NCBI RefSeq assembly: GCF_008086045.1
Contig: NZ_VSEY01000013.1
Coordinates: 124,001-188,000, forward strand
Direction: 5' to 3'
Length of the DNA: 64,000 nucleotides
DNA from: Nonomuraea sp. PA05
GTDB lineage: Bacteria; Actinomycetota; Actinomycetes; Streptosporangiales; Streptosporangiaceae
The translations under genes were made by a program, and so were the position numbers. The notes beneath the pieces are model-generated. The model saw only the letters and a program-made list of their open reading frames with translations. It made no database searches and was not told where the DNA came from. Of this stretch, positions 16,245 through 24,104 are shown in pieces; within the stretch, counting starts at the first letter, position 1; every line of letters starts with the position of its first letter.

Positions 16245-17602
16245 TGGGCGACCTTGAAGCCCTGGCTCTCCGCGTACGTGGTGATCCGCTGCTGCCACTG
16301 GTCCAGCGCGGCGTTGGTGTCGCTCTTGTCGGCCAGGGACTTGCCGACGGTCTCGTCCCAGTCGTTGACGGTCTGGTCGAGGAACGGCGGCCAGCCGAAG
16401 CCCTTGTCCACGGTGTCGCTGATGCCGGCGAAGAGCTCGTTGACGGCCTGCCCGCCGTAGAACTCGGGCTTCTGCCCGGCGAAGGCCGGGTCGCTCAGCA
16501 GCGCCTTGGTCGGCGGGAAGAGGAACTGCTCCGTCGCCATCATCTTGGTCGACCCGGGGTCGGTGTTGAGGAACTCGGCGAACTTGGCGGCGGCGATCGG
16601 GTTCTTCGTGCTCTTGATGACGGCGCTGGTGGAGCCGCCCCAGTTGCCGGACTTGTTCTCGCCGGCCGTCCACTGCGGCAGGGGTGCCGCCCGCCACTTG
16701 CCGCTGGTCTCCTTGGCGTTGCTGGCCAGGAACACCGGCCCCCAGGCGGCGGTCAGCCAGGTGGCGTACTTGCCCTTGTTGAGCGCCTGGTACCACTGGT
16801 CGGTGAAGTCGGGGTCGGCGGAGACGACGCCTTCCTTGACGAGCCCGCCCCAGTAGCCGCCGAGCTTCTTGGAGACCTCGTCGTTAACGCTAACATCGAT
16901 GTCCTGGGCGCTCGCCATCTGGAACGGTTTGCCGCCCGCCTGCCACAGCAGCCCCATCCAGGCGCCGTTCTGGTTGGAGGCCAGGTTGGTCAGGTAGACG
17001 TCGGGGTCGGCGGCGTGCAGCTTGCGGGCCGCGGCGGCGAACTCGTCCCACGTCCTGGGCGGCTCGATGCCGTGCTTGTCGAAGATGTCCTTGCGGTAGA
17101 GCATGCCCATCGGGCCGGTGTCCTGCGGGATCGCCCACACCTCGCCGTTCTTGCCCGTGACCTGGCCCCACGTCCAGTCCACGAACTTGTCCTTCAGCGC
17201 CTCGGCGCCGTAGGGCCGCAGGTCGAGCAGGCTGTCGATGATGGTGAAGGTCGGGATGTACTGGAACTCGATCTGCACGACGTCGGGGGCGCCGCTGCCG
17301 GCCTTGAGCGCGGTGCGCAGCTTCGTGTACTGGGGCTCGCCCTGCCCGGCGTTGACCACGTTGACCTTGATCGCCGGGTACTTCTGCTCGAACAGCGCCA
17401 CCTCCTTGCCGATGTCCGGCACCCAGGTCCAGAACGTCAGCTCGGTGGGGGTCCGCATGGCCTTGTCGATGTCGGCCTGGCTCACGGCCGCGGCGGGCGG
17501 CTCGCCGGCGGCCGGTTCGGCACCGCCGCCACCGCCGCAGCCGGCCAGGAACAGGGTCGCGGCGGCCGCCGTGGCGAGCCATCGGGTACGTGGCATGGTC
17601 AT
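16241..17602 (-). CDS. Sugar ABC transporter substrate-binding lipoprotein
   Basis: 453 residues from ATG 17602 with AAGGAG seven bases upstream. Lipobox LFLAGC predicts lipidation, and a Gly-rich linker follows. The fold is the extracellular sugar-binding family 1: TELTFWTWVPDIGKEVALFEQ, ALKAGSGAPDVVQIE, GNWGGSTSAVIKSTKN, AAKFAEFLNTDP. It delivers sugar to the permeases encoded next. The coding sequence contains an AT-rich LacI-type box at about 16883-16895 (see findings). Confidence 0.88.
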   Translation of the reverse strand: MTMPRTRWLATAAAATLFLAGCGGGGGAEPAAGEPPAAAVSQADIDKAMRTPTELTFWTWVPDIGKEVALFEQKYPAIKVNVVNAGQGEPQYTKLRTALKAGSGAPDVVQIEFQYIPTFTIIDSLLDLRPYGAEALKDKFVDWTWGQVTGKNGEVWAIPQDTGPMGMLYRKDIFDKHGIEPPRTWDEFAAAARKLHAADPDVYLTNLASNQNGAWMGLLWQAGGKPFQMASAQDIDVSVNDEVSKKLGGYWGGLVKEGVVSADPDFTDQWYQALNKGKYATWLTAAWGPVFLASNAKETSGKWRAAPLPQWTAGENKSGNWGGSTSAVIKSTKNPIAAAKFAEFLNTDPGSTKMMATEQFLFPPTKALLSDPAFAGQKPEFYGGQAVNELFAGISDTVDKGFGWPPFLDQTVNDWDETVGKSLADKSDTNAALDQWQQRITTYAESQGFKVAQ

Positions 17603-18621
17603 GTCTTCTCCTTGGGGGGTCGGGTGGACTGACGCTTCACCAGGTTCGTGGTCGGCAGGAGAGGCTCCGGCGTCGCCGCGCGGCCCTCGATGCGCTCGAC
17701 GAGCAGTGCGAGGCCCTGCGCGACGGAGGCCGCGAAGTCCTGCCGGATGGTGGTCAGGGGCGGCGACAGGTACGCGGCGGCGGGGATGTCGTCCATCCCG
17801 ATCACGCTCACCTGCTCCGGCACCGCGCGGCCCGCCTCGGCCAGGGCGCGCAGCACGCCGATCGCCATGTCGTCGTTGGCCACGAACACCGCCGTGACCT
17901 CGGGGTCGGCCGCGAGCGCCCGGCCCGCCGCGTAACCGGAGGCGGGTGACCAGTCGCCCGACGGCATCGGCGGCTCGGGCGCCCCCGCCGCGGCCAGCGC
18001 CGCGCGCCAGCCGCGCACGCGCTCCCGGGAGGCCCACCACCGTTCCGGTCCCGCGACGTGCCACACGGTGACGTGGCCCAGGGCGAGCAGGTGCTCGGTG
18101 GCCTCGCGGCCCGCGTCCACGTTGGACGGGCTGTTGATGATCACGTCGGGGCCGGTGAGCCCCGGCATCGGCCCCAGGCTCAGCACCGGCACGCCCGGCT
18201 CGACGCGCAGCTCGCCGACGTCGATCGGCTCGGACAGCACGATGCCGTCCACGCCCTGCTCCAGCAGCGTCTCCACGGCCCTGGCCACGCCGCCGTCGTC
18301 GTCCTCCAGGGTGTTCACCACGCTGAACGCGTAGCCGATCCGCCTGGCCCGCCGTTCCAGCTCGATGAGCTGCGAGGCGGGGCCGTAGAGCGCGCTGCCG
18401 AGCGAGACCACCCCGATGCGGTGGAAGCGGCCCAGGTTGAGCGCGCGGGCGGCCGTGTTGCGGCGGTAGCCGAGCTCGCGCGCCGCGGCGAGCACCCGGC
18501 GGCGGATCTCGTCGCTGACGTACGGCTCGCCGTTCATCACACGGGAAACGGTCTTCTGCGACACCCCGGCCAGCCTGGCGACGTCCGTGCTGCCGGGAGG
18601 CCTGCGTCTGGTCTCGGACAT
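17599..18621 (-). CDS. LacI-family regulator of the GH42/ABC operon
   Basis: 340 residues from ATG 18621. N-terminal LacI helix-turn-helix STDVARLAGVSQKTVSRVMNG and hinge helix RNTAARALNLGR, then a periplasmic-binding-protein-like effector domain. It is the first gene of a fully overlapping operon (stop overlaps the next ATG), so it is autoregulated. The perfect palindrome at 18638-18653 lies between its promoter and its start. The effector is probably a galactoside imported by the operon (inference). Confidence 0.9.
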   Translation of the reverse strand: MSETRRRPPGSTDVARLAGVSQKTVSRVMNGEPYVSDEIRRRVLAAARELGYRRNTAARALNLGRFHRIGVVSLGSALYGPASQLIELERRARRIGYAFSVVNTLEDDDGGVARAVETLLEQGVDGIVLSEPIDVGELRVEPGVPVLSLGPMPGLTGPDVIINSPSNVDAGREATEHLLALGHVTVWHVAGPERWWASRERVRGWRAALAAAGAPEPPMPSGDWSPASGYAAGRALAADPEVTAVFVANDDMAIGVLRALAEAGRAVPEQVSVIGMDDIPAAAYLSPPLTTIRQDFAASVAQGLALLVERIEGRAATPEPLLPTTNLVKRQSTRPPKEKT

Positions 18622-18637
18622 CCGCAGCTCCTCGCGT

Positions 18638-18653
18638 CTGACTACGTAGTCAG
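18638..18653. promoter_or_regulatory. LacI-type operator, perfect 16-bp palindrome
   Basis: CTGACTACGTAGTCAG is an exact palindrome with the central CG typical of LacI-family operators. It lies 17 bases upstream of the LacI start and downstream of the promoter, so a bound repressor would block elongation or open-complex formation. Confidence 0.8.
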
Positions 18654-18664
18654 CCGTGGCTAGT

Positions 18665-18694
18665 ACTGTGCGTGCCCGGTGACGTGATTGTCAA
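18665..18694 (-). promoter_or_regulatory. Promoter of the LacI-ABC-GH42 operon
   Basis: On the minus strand: -35 TTGACA (18694-18689), 18-base spacer, -10 CACAGT (18670-18665). The -35 is a perfect consensus and the -10 is weak. The palindromic operator follows within the initially transcribed region. Confidence 0.55.
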
Positions 18695-18744
18695 GGGAAG
18701 GTTTCCGGCCGGTTCCGGGCTCATTCCTTGGCGCGCGGGAGAGC

Positions 18745-18773
18745 TTCGTTTTGCGAACGATTCGCAGTACCCT
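18745..18773 (+). promoter_or_regulatory. Promoter with embedded palindrome upstream of AraC gene
   Basis: TTCGTT (18745-18750), 17-base spacer and TACCCT (18768-18773) form a plausible promoter. The spacer holds the inverted repeat TGCGAA-CGA-TTCGCA (18752-18766), an operator candidate for the AraC-type gene at 18808 or an unknown regulator. Confidence 0.45.
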
Positions 18774-18807
18774 CTCGGGCACGGAAGGGTAAGGGGGATT
18801 CTCGCCC

Positions 18808-19785
18808 GTGAGCGCTCACACAGGCTCTGCCGCACCGGCACGGACCACGTTCGCCACCGACGACATGGAGCAGGTCCGCGAGTATCTGGGCCGGATCTAC
18901 GGCACCCGGCTGCTGATCGGCCGCGTCAGCGAGGGGAGCAGCCGGCTCGCGCTGTCGGTCGTGGACGCGGGATCCTTCGTGATCACCGACCTGACCCTCC
19001 CCGGCACGCAGAAGTGCCGCAACCAGGACATCGAGACCGTGCGGATCGGCGTCGTCGTCAGCGGCACCGTCACGATCGACGACGGGGACGCCGTCAACCG
19101 CTACGGCCCCGGCGACGCGCTCGTGGCCACCTTTCCCAGCGACGACCTCGTCTCGCACGCCGAGGAGCTGCGCATCCGCACCGTGAGCCTGCCTCTCGAC
19201 CTGCTGGCCGACGTCGCGGGCGTCGCGCTGAACGGCGAGCCGCCGCGGCTGCTGTCGCGCTCGCCCCTCGGCCCCGCCGCCTCCCGGACGATCGCCAACA
19301 CGCTGGCCCTGACCGACGAGCTGCTGTCCGGCCAGGCCGCCCGGCATCCGCTCGTCGTCGGCAACGCCGCGCGGCTGCTGGCGGCCGGCATCCTGGCCAC
19401 CTTCCCCACCACGCTGACCCTGCGGGAGGAGGCGCGCGCCGATCACGCCGACGCCACCCCCGTCGTGCTGCGCCTGGCCACGGCCTACATCGAGGAGCAC
19501 TACGCCGAGCCCGGCCTGTCGCTGGCCCACATCGCCGCCGCGGCGTGCGCCACGCCCCGGGCCGTCCAGTACGCCTTCCGCCGCCACCACGACATCACGC
19601 CGATGGGGTACGTGCGCCGCGTGCGGCTGGCCGCGGCGCACGCCGATCTGCTGGCCGCCGATCCGGCCACCGGCGCCACGGTCAGCGCCATCGCCGCCCG
19701 CTGGGGCTTCTACCACCTGGGCAGGTTCTCCGCCTACTACCGCCGCGTCTACGGCCACACCCCCAGCACCACGCTGACCACCTGA
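18808..19785 (+). CDS. AraC-family transcriptional regulator
   Basis: 325 residues from GTG 18808 with GGGGGA about 11 bases upstream. The N-terminal half is an AraC-binding-like sensory domain (VRIGVVVSGTVTIDDG, YGPGDALVATFP). The C-terminal ~100 residues have two HTH motifs (LSLAHIAAAACATPRAVQYAF and SAIAARWGFYHLGRFSAYYRRVYG), giving the usual AraC signature. The fold resembles AraC_binding_2/EutR-type regulators. It stands alone with no obvious partner gene, so its target is unknown. Its stop codon lies within the first copy of a 41-bp tandem repeat. Confidence 0.85.
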   Translation: MSAHTGSAAPARTTFATDDMEQVREYLGRIYGTRLLIGRVSEGSSRLALSVVDAGSFVITDLTLPGTQKCRNQDIETVRIGVVVSGTVTIDDGDAVNRYGPGDALVATFPSDDLVSHAEELRIRTVSLPLDLLADVAGVALNGEPPRLLSRSPLGPAASRTIANTLALTDELLSGQAARHPLVVGNAARLLAAGILATFPTTLTLREEARADHADATPVVLRLATAYIEEHYAEPGLSLAHIAAAACATPRAVQYAFRRHHDITPMGYVRRVRLAAAHADLLAADPATGATVSAIAARWGFYHLGRFSAYYRRVYGHTPSTTLTT

Positions 19786-19972
19786 GCCCAGCGGCGTCAC
19801 TCCTCGCCACATCCCGACCCGCCTGAGCGCGCCGGCGTCACCCCTCGCCACATCCCGACCCGCCTGAGCACGCCGGCGTCACCCCTCGCCGCACCCCGAC
19901 CCGCCTGAGCACGCCGGCGTCACCCCTCGCCGCACCCCGACCCGCCTGAGCACGCCGGCGTCACCCCTCGCC
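19781..19972. repeat. 41-bp tandem repeat, about 4.7 copies
   Basis: Copies start at 19781, 19822, 19863, 19904 and 19945 (the last partial). Each begins CCTGAGC and contains the palindrome ACGCCGGCGT (slightly altered in copies 1 and 2) and the segment GTCACCCCTCGCC. The array spans exactly the gap between two convergent genes. Copy 1 includes the AraC stop codon and copy 5 includes the stop of the small gene at 19961, suggesting expansion of the 3'-end junction by slippage or unequal recombination. Confidence 0.9.
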
Positions 19973-20215
19973 CCATTCCCGGTCGGCGCGCTGAAGGCGG
20001 ATCGCGAGGTAACCGGCCCTGAGGCGTTCGCGCTGCTCGGCGAGGTCGCGGCGGATCCTCCTCCCGGCGGCCATGACGCGCCTGGCATCGGCCTGGATCT
20101 CGCGCGCCTGCGACCTGATCCTCTCCGCGTCCGTGCACACCTCCGCGACCTGTTCCACCAGGCAGGGGCCGTCATCATCACGCCAGGCCGCCGGATCACG
20201 GCTCACGACCTGCAT
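19961..20215 (-). CDS. Small helical protein of unknown function
   Basis: 84 residues from ATG 20215 with AAGGA about nine bases upstream. The sequence is rich in Glu, Arg, Ala and Gln with heptad-like spacing (EQVAEVCTDAERIRSQAREI, then RRIRRDLAEQRERLRAGYL), predicting a coiled coil. No signal peptide or membrane helix. I recognise no family. The C-terminus (W-G-E-G-stop) is encoded by the last copy of the 41-bp repeat. It lies on the same strand as, and downstream of, the MarR gene, but 120 bases away. Confidence 0.5.
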   Translation of the reverse strand: MQVVSRDPAAWRDDDGPCLVEQVAEVCTDAERIRSQAREIQADARRVMAAGRRIRRDLAEQRERLRAGYLAIRLQRADREWGEG

Positions 20216-20335
20216 ACCGCGTCGTCCTTCCCTCGCCAAAGGACCCGGTGTCGCTCTTTCACCATGGCTCGCTCCGCCGCGCGGGTCAGGTCGGGCGACG
20301 AACCGGTTCATCCGGAAAACGAACAACGTCGCCGC

Positions 20336-20833
20336 TCAGCCGCGCGTCCGCCGCCGTCCCTGTTTCGGCTGCCCGGCGCGGACGCGTTCGAGATGCCGCT
20401 CGTACAGCTCCCTCGACCTGCTCAGGAAGAGCCGCACGCGCTCCAGCTCGGCGGCGTCGTAGCCGTCCATCACCGCCTCCCCCTCGGTGGCGATGGGCCC
20501 GTACAGCTCCCACGTCCTGGCGGCGGCCTCCTTGGTGATCCGGATGACGACCTTGCGCCGGTCGGACGGGTCCGGCGAGCGGGTGAGGTAGCCCAGCTTC
20601 TCCAGCCGGTCGAGCATCGCGGTGACGCTGCCGGTGGTCAGCCCGAGCGCGGGGCCGAGGACGCTGGGCGTGACCGCGTCGTGGGTGCCGAGGATCTCCA
20701 GGCAGCGCAGGTCGGTGCGGTTCACGCCGAGAGAGATCGCCGCGGCCTCGTCGTAGGTGTCCACGGCCGCCTGCATCTGCTGCATCTCCTGGGCGACGGC
20801 GGCTTTCAGCTCGTCCAGATTTTCACTTGACAT
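20336..20833 (-). CDS. MarR-family transcriptional regulator
   Basis: 165 residues from ATG 20833. Winged helix of the MarR type: NRTDLRCLEILGTHDAVTPSVLGPALGLTTGSVTAMLDRLEKLGYLTRSPDPSDRRKV as separate motifs, with the wing at DPSDRRKVVIRIT. It is divergent from an FAD monooxygenase, with operator-like repeats overlapping its start codon, so it very probably represses both genes and itself. The ligand is likely an aromatic compound or drug (family inference). Confidence 0.88.
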   Translation of the reverse strand: MSSENLDELKAAVAQEMQQMQAAVDTYDEAAAISLGVNRTDLRCLEILGTHDAVTPSVLGPALGLTTGSVTAMLDRLEKLGYLTRSPDPSDRRKVVIRITKEAAARTWELYGPIATEGEAVMDGYDAAELERVRLFLSRSRELYERHLERVRAGQPKQGRRRTRG

Positions 20834-20854
20834 TCAAGCTTCTTGCCTTTCAAG
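20826..20854. promoter_or_regulatory. Tandem MarR operator candidates
   Basis: CTTGACATTCAAG (20826-20838) and CTTGCCTTTCAAG (20842-20854) are near-identical 13-mers 16 bases apart. The first is a perfect 5-bp inverted repeat (CTTGA/TCAAG). It covers the MarR start codon. Further TCAAG half-sites lie at about 20872 and 20888, before the monooxygenase. Confidence 0.65.
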
Positions 20855-20902
20855 ATAAAAGTGTCTCGACCATCAAGATACATGACCTTCAAGGAGACTT
20901 CC

Positions 20903-22237
20903 ATGCACGTCATCGTGATCGGCGCGGGGACCGGCGGCATGTGCCTGGCACACGGGCTGCGGCGGGCCGGCGTGTCCGTGGCCGTCTACGAGCGCGACCG
21001 CACCAGGGCCGACAACCTGTACGGCTACCGCGTCGGCATCGACTCCACCGGCAACCGGGCCCTGCGCGCGTGCCTGCCGCCCGACCTGTTCGACACCTTC
21101 GTCGCCACCTGCGCCCGCGCGCCCCGCTTCTTCAACGTGCTCACCGAGAAGCGCGGCACCACCGCCTCCTTCCCGCTGCGCCCCGACGACGACCCGGTCA
21201 ACAGCGAGCGCTCGGTCTCACGGATGACGCTGCGCCAGATCCTGCTGACCGGCATGGAGGACGTCGTCCGCTTCGGCAAGGAGTTCACCCGCTACGAGAG
21301 CAACGCCGACGGCACCGTCACCGCCCATTTCGCCGACGGCACCAGCGCGACGGGCGACCTGCTGGTGGCCGCCGACGGCACCGGCTCCCGGGTGCGCCGC
21401 CAGTACCTGCCGCACGCCGCGATCGAGGACTCCGGCATCGTGGCCATCTCCGCGAAGGTGCCGGTCACCGAGGAGACCAGGGCGCTGCTCACGCCCGAGA
21501 TGTTCCACGGCATCTCCTCGGTGTTCGCCCCCGGCGGCCTGTTCTGCATCTGGCACGTCATGGAGTTCAAGTGGGACAGGGACGGCGGGCTCAAGCACGA
21601 GGTGGGCGGCAACGAGCGGGAGCTGATCGAACGCTGGCCCGGCCTGCTCTACGACAACACCCGCGACTACATCAACTGGGGCCTGTCGGCGGCGGCGCGC
21701 AGGTTCCCCGCCGGGGTCATGGACCTGGGCGGCGAGGAGCTGATCGAGGTGGCACTCGGCATGACCGGGAGCTGGCACCCCGACCTGCGCAGGCTGTTCG
21801 CGCTGGCGGAGCCGGAGACCTGCTTCCCCGTCAGCATCCGCACGTCCGTGCCGGTCGAGCCGTGGCGCAGCACGAACGTCACCCTGCTCGGCGACGCCAT
21901 CCACACCATGACCCCCGGCCAGGGCGTCGGCGCCAACACCGCGCTGCGCGACGCCATGCTGCTGTGCCGGGAGCTGGCCAAGGGCGGGCCCGTGGTCGAA
22001 GCCGTGGCCGCGTACGAGCGGGAGATGATCCCGTACGGCTTCGCCCGCGTGCAGGACTCGCTGGCCCGCATGGACGGCGACGCCGCCATCCACAAGCCGG
22101 TCATCGGCCGCGCGGTGCTGGCGATGACCCGCGCCTACTTCGGGGTGACCGACCGCGTCCCCGCGCTCAAGCGCAAGTTCCTGGACGACATGTACGCCTA
22201 CCGCGGCGCGGAGGAGCACGCCGTGGACAACTCATGA
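20903..22237 (+). CDS. FAD-dependent monooxygenase
   Basis: 444 residues from ATG 20903 with AAGGAG six bases upstream. PHBH/aromatic hydroxylase fold: GxGxxG nucleotide motif IGAGTGGMCLAHGLRRAG at the N-terminus, DLLVAADGTGSRVR (DG motif), and VTLLGDAIHTMTPGQGVGANTALRDA (GD motif that binds the FAD ribityl chain). Substrates of this family are aromatic or polyketide compounds, including rifamycin and tetracycline. Placement between MarR and a DHA2 efflux pump suggests detoxification of a small molecule. Exact substrate unknown. Confidence 0.87.
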   Translation: MHVIVIGAGTGGMCLAHGLRRAGVSVAVYERDRTRADNLYGYRVGIDSTGNRALRACLPPDLFDTFVATCARAPRFFNVLTEKRGTTASFPLRPDDDPVNSERSVSRMTLRQILLTGMEDVVRFGKEFTRYESNADGTVTAHFADGTSATGDLLVAADGTGSRVRRQYLPHAAIEDSGIVAISAKVPVTEETRALLTPEMFHGISSVFAPGGLFCIWHVMEFKWDRDGGLKHEVGGNERELIERWPGLLYDNTRDYINWGLSAAARRFPAGVMDLGGEELIEVALGMTGSWHPDLRRLFALAEPETCFPVSIRTSVPVEPWRSTNVTLLGDAIHTMTPGQGVGANTALRDAMLLCRELAKGGPVVEAVAAYEREMIPYGFARVQDSLARMDGDAAIHKPVIGRAVLAMTRAYFGVTDRVPALKRKFLDDMYAYRGAEEHAVDNS

Positions 22238-22258
22238 CGGTGGACGCGCCACCCCGCC

Positions 22259-22276
22259 ATGTCAACGTTTTGACAT
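22259..22276. promoter_or_regulatory. Operator candidate upstream of MFS efflux gene
   Basis: ATGTCAA-CGTT-TTGACAT is a perfect inverted repeat with 7-bp arms. It shares TTGACAT with the MarR operator at 20826, so the same MarR protein may control the efflux gene at 22503. Confidence 0.6.
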
Positions 22277-22306
22277 CATGACGGAAAAATCCATATGCTG
22301 CACAGC

Positions 22307-22456
22307 ATGCCCGTTTTCAGCGTGTCCGCTCTGGGCGCTCTGGACACCTGCCACCGCGACCGCGCCGTCCGCGCGCTCGTGCCTGCTCTGCATGCCCTCA
22401 CCGACGGGCAACGGGACGCCCTGGGCTCCGTGCTCGGCGCGCTGACGTCTCTCTGA
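22307..22456 (+). CDS. Possible small ORF before MFS gene
   Basis: 49 codons from ATG 22307 (in-frame ATG also at 22295). The product MPVFSVSALGALDTCHRDRA continues with a helical tail (LTDGQRDALGSVLGALTSL). No clear ribosome site. It lies between the palindromic operator and the MFS gene, so it could be a leader peptide or chance. No family recognised. Confidence 0.25.
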   Translation: MPVFSVSALGALDTCHRDRAVRALVPALHALTDGQRDALGSVLGALTSL

Positions 22457-22502
22457 CGCGTCACCGCCTCCAGCGTCCCTCCTTCACAGACAAGGCACCC
22501 GC

Positions 22503-24071
22503 ATGTCCTCCACCACCGTGGACGTCTCCACCCTGCCCGCGCACGCCCCGCCGGGCAGGCGGTCCAACCCCTGGCTGACGCTCGTCGCCGTCGCCATCGG
22601 CCTGTTCATGGTCAACCTCGACGGCTCCGTCGTCGCCATCGCCAACCCCGAGATCGGCCGCGACCTCAACGCCTCCACCGCCGACCTGCAGTGGGTCACC
22701 AACTCCTACCTCATCGCGATGGCCGCCCTGCTCATCCTCGGCGGCAAGCTCGGCGACCGGTTCGGCCGCCGCACGTACTACATGATCGGCACGCTCGGCT
22801 TCACCGCCGCGTCGGTCGCGATCGGCGTCGTCGGCTCCATCGAGGGCGTCATCGCCTTCCGCGCCGCGCAGGGCGTCTTCGCCGCCCTGCTCATCCCGAA
22901 CACGCTCGGCCTGCTGCGCGCCGTCTTCCCGCCCGGGAAGTTCGGCATGGCGGTCGGCCTGTGGGCCATGGTGGCCTCCTGCTCCACCGCGCTCGGGCCG
23001 ATCGTCGGCGGGCTGCTCGTCGAGCACGTCACCTGGGAGTCCGTCTTCCTCATCAACCTGCCCATCGGCGTCGCCGGCCTCGCCTTCAGCGCCCTCGTCC
23101 TGCCGCAGAGCAGGAACTCCACCGGCCACCACCGCTTCGACCTGCCCGGCGTCGTGCTGCTCGCCATCGGCCTGATCGCGCTGGTCTTCGGCGTCATCAA
23201 GGGCGAGACATGGGGCTGGACGTCCGGCGGCACGCTCGGCGCGCTCGCCGCCGGCGTTCTCGTCCTGGTCGTCTTCGGCTGGTACGAGACCCGCCTGGCC
23301 CACCCGCTGCTGCCGATGCGGCTCTTCCGCAGCCCCGCGCTCACCATCGGCGCGATCGTCACCGCGGTCAACTTCTTCGTCCTGCTCGGCGTGGTCTTCT
23401 TCCTCATGCTGTACCTGCAGAACGTGCGCGGCTTCACGCCCGTCGAGTCCGGCGTGCGGACGCTGCCGCTGAGCCTGGCCACCGTGGTCGCCTCACCGCT
23501 CGGCGCGGCGGTCACCGGACGGTTCGGCGCCCGCGTGTCCATGCCGATCGGCATGGCGCTGCAGGCCGTGGCCTCCTTCTGGATGCTGACCTGGGACGCC
23601 CACTCCTCCTACGCCGCCATGTGGCCGCCGTTCCTGGCGCTCGGGCTGGGGGTCGGCATGGTGATGTCCGCCTCCTCCGACGCGATCGTGGGCAACGCGC
23701 CCGCCAGGGACGCCGGGGTGGCCGGGGGGCTGCAGGCCACGGCGTTGCAGGTCGGCGGGGCGCTCGGGACGTCCGTGCTGGTGTCGCTGATCAGCGCCCG
23801 GGTGGGCGCGACGCTCACCGGCGAACTGACCGGCGCCGGCGTTCCCGCCGGCGTCGCGGCGGGATTGGCGGGCGCCCGGGACGCCGTCGCGATGGGCGTC
23901 TCGCCCGTTTCCGGGGGGATGTCCGGGCAGGTGGCGGCCGCCGTGGCCGAAGGCAGCGGGGCGGCGTTCATGAACGGCGTGCACACGGCGGTGCTGCTCA
24001 CCGGCGCGCTCTGCGTCGTCGGCGGCGTTCTGGCCGCCGTCGGCGTCCGCCGCACCGGCACGCCTGGTTGA
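22503..24071 (+). CDS. DHA2-family MFS drug efflux transporter
   Basis: 522 residues, 14 predicted helices. Motifs: VNLDGSVVAIANPEIGRDL in helix 1, motif A LGGKLGDRFGRRTYYMIG, motif C-like ALGPIVGGLLVEHVTWESVFLINLP. This is the EmrB/QacA subfamily of proton-driven exporters. It is downstream of the MarR/monooxygenase pair with a TTGACAT operator, which supports a joint detoxification unit. The stop codon overlaps a MerR-type promoter for the next gene. Confidence 0.9.
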   Translation: MSSTTVDVSTLPAHAPPGRRSNPWLTLVAVAIGLFMVNLDGSVVAIANPEIGRDLNASTADLQWVTNSYLIAMAALLILGGKLGDRFGRRTYYMIGTLGFTAASVAIGVVGSIEGVIAFRAAQGVFAALLIPNTLGLLRAVFPPGKFGMAVGLWAMVASCSTALGPIVGGLLVEHVTWESVFLINLPIGVAGLAFSALVLPQSRNSTGHHRFDLPGVVLLAIGLIALVFGVIKGETWGWTSGGTLGALAAGVLVLVVFGWYETRLAHPLLPMRLFRSPALTIGAIVTAVNFFVLLGVVFFLMLYLQNVRGFTPVESGVRTLPLSLATVVASPLGAAVTGRFGARVSMPIGMALQAVASFWMLTWDAHSSYAAMWPPFLALGLGVGMVMSASSDAIVGNAPARDAGVAGGLQATALQVGGALGTSVLVSLISARVGATLTGELTGAGVPAGVAAGLAGARDAVAMGVSPVSGGMSGQVAAAVAEGSGAAFMNGVHTAVLLTGALCVVGGVLAAVGVRRTGTPG

Positions 24072-24098
24072 CCTGGAGTGCGCTCCAGGGGCCAGGGT
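24068..24098 (+). promoter_or_regulatory. MerR-type promoter with 19-bp spacer
   Basis: -35 TTGACC (24068-24073), 19-base spacer and CAGGGT (24093-24098). The spacer holds the inverted repeat CCTGGAG-TGCG-CTCCAGG (24072-24089). Long spacers with such a dyad are the hallmark of promoters activated by MerR/SoxR-type proteins, often before aldo-keto reductase genes. No MerR gene lies in this window, so the regulator would act in trans. Confidence 0.65.
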
Positions 24099-24104
24099 GG
24101 TCCC

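Noticed and set aside
19781..19972. CRISPR array
   Set aside because: The copies are directly adjacent with no unique spacers and the unit is longer than usual CRISPR repeats. It is an ordinary tandem repeat.
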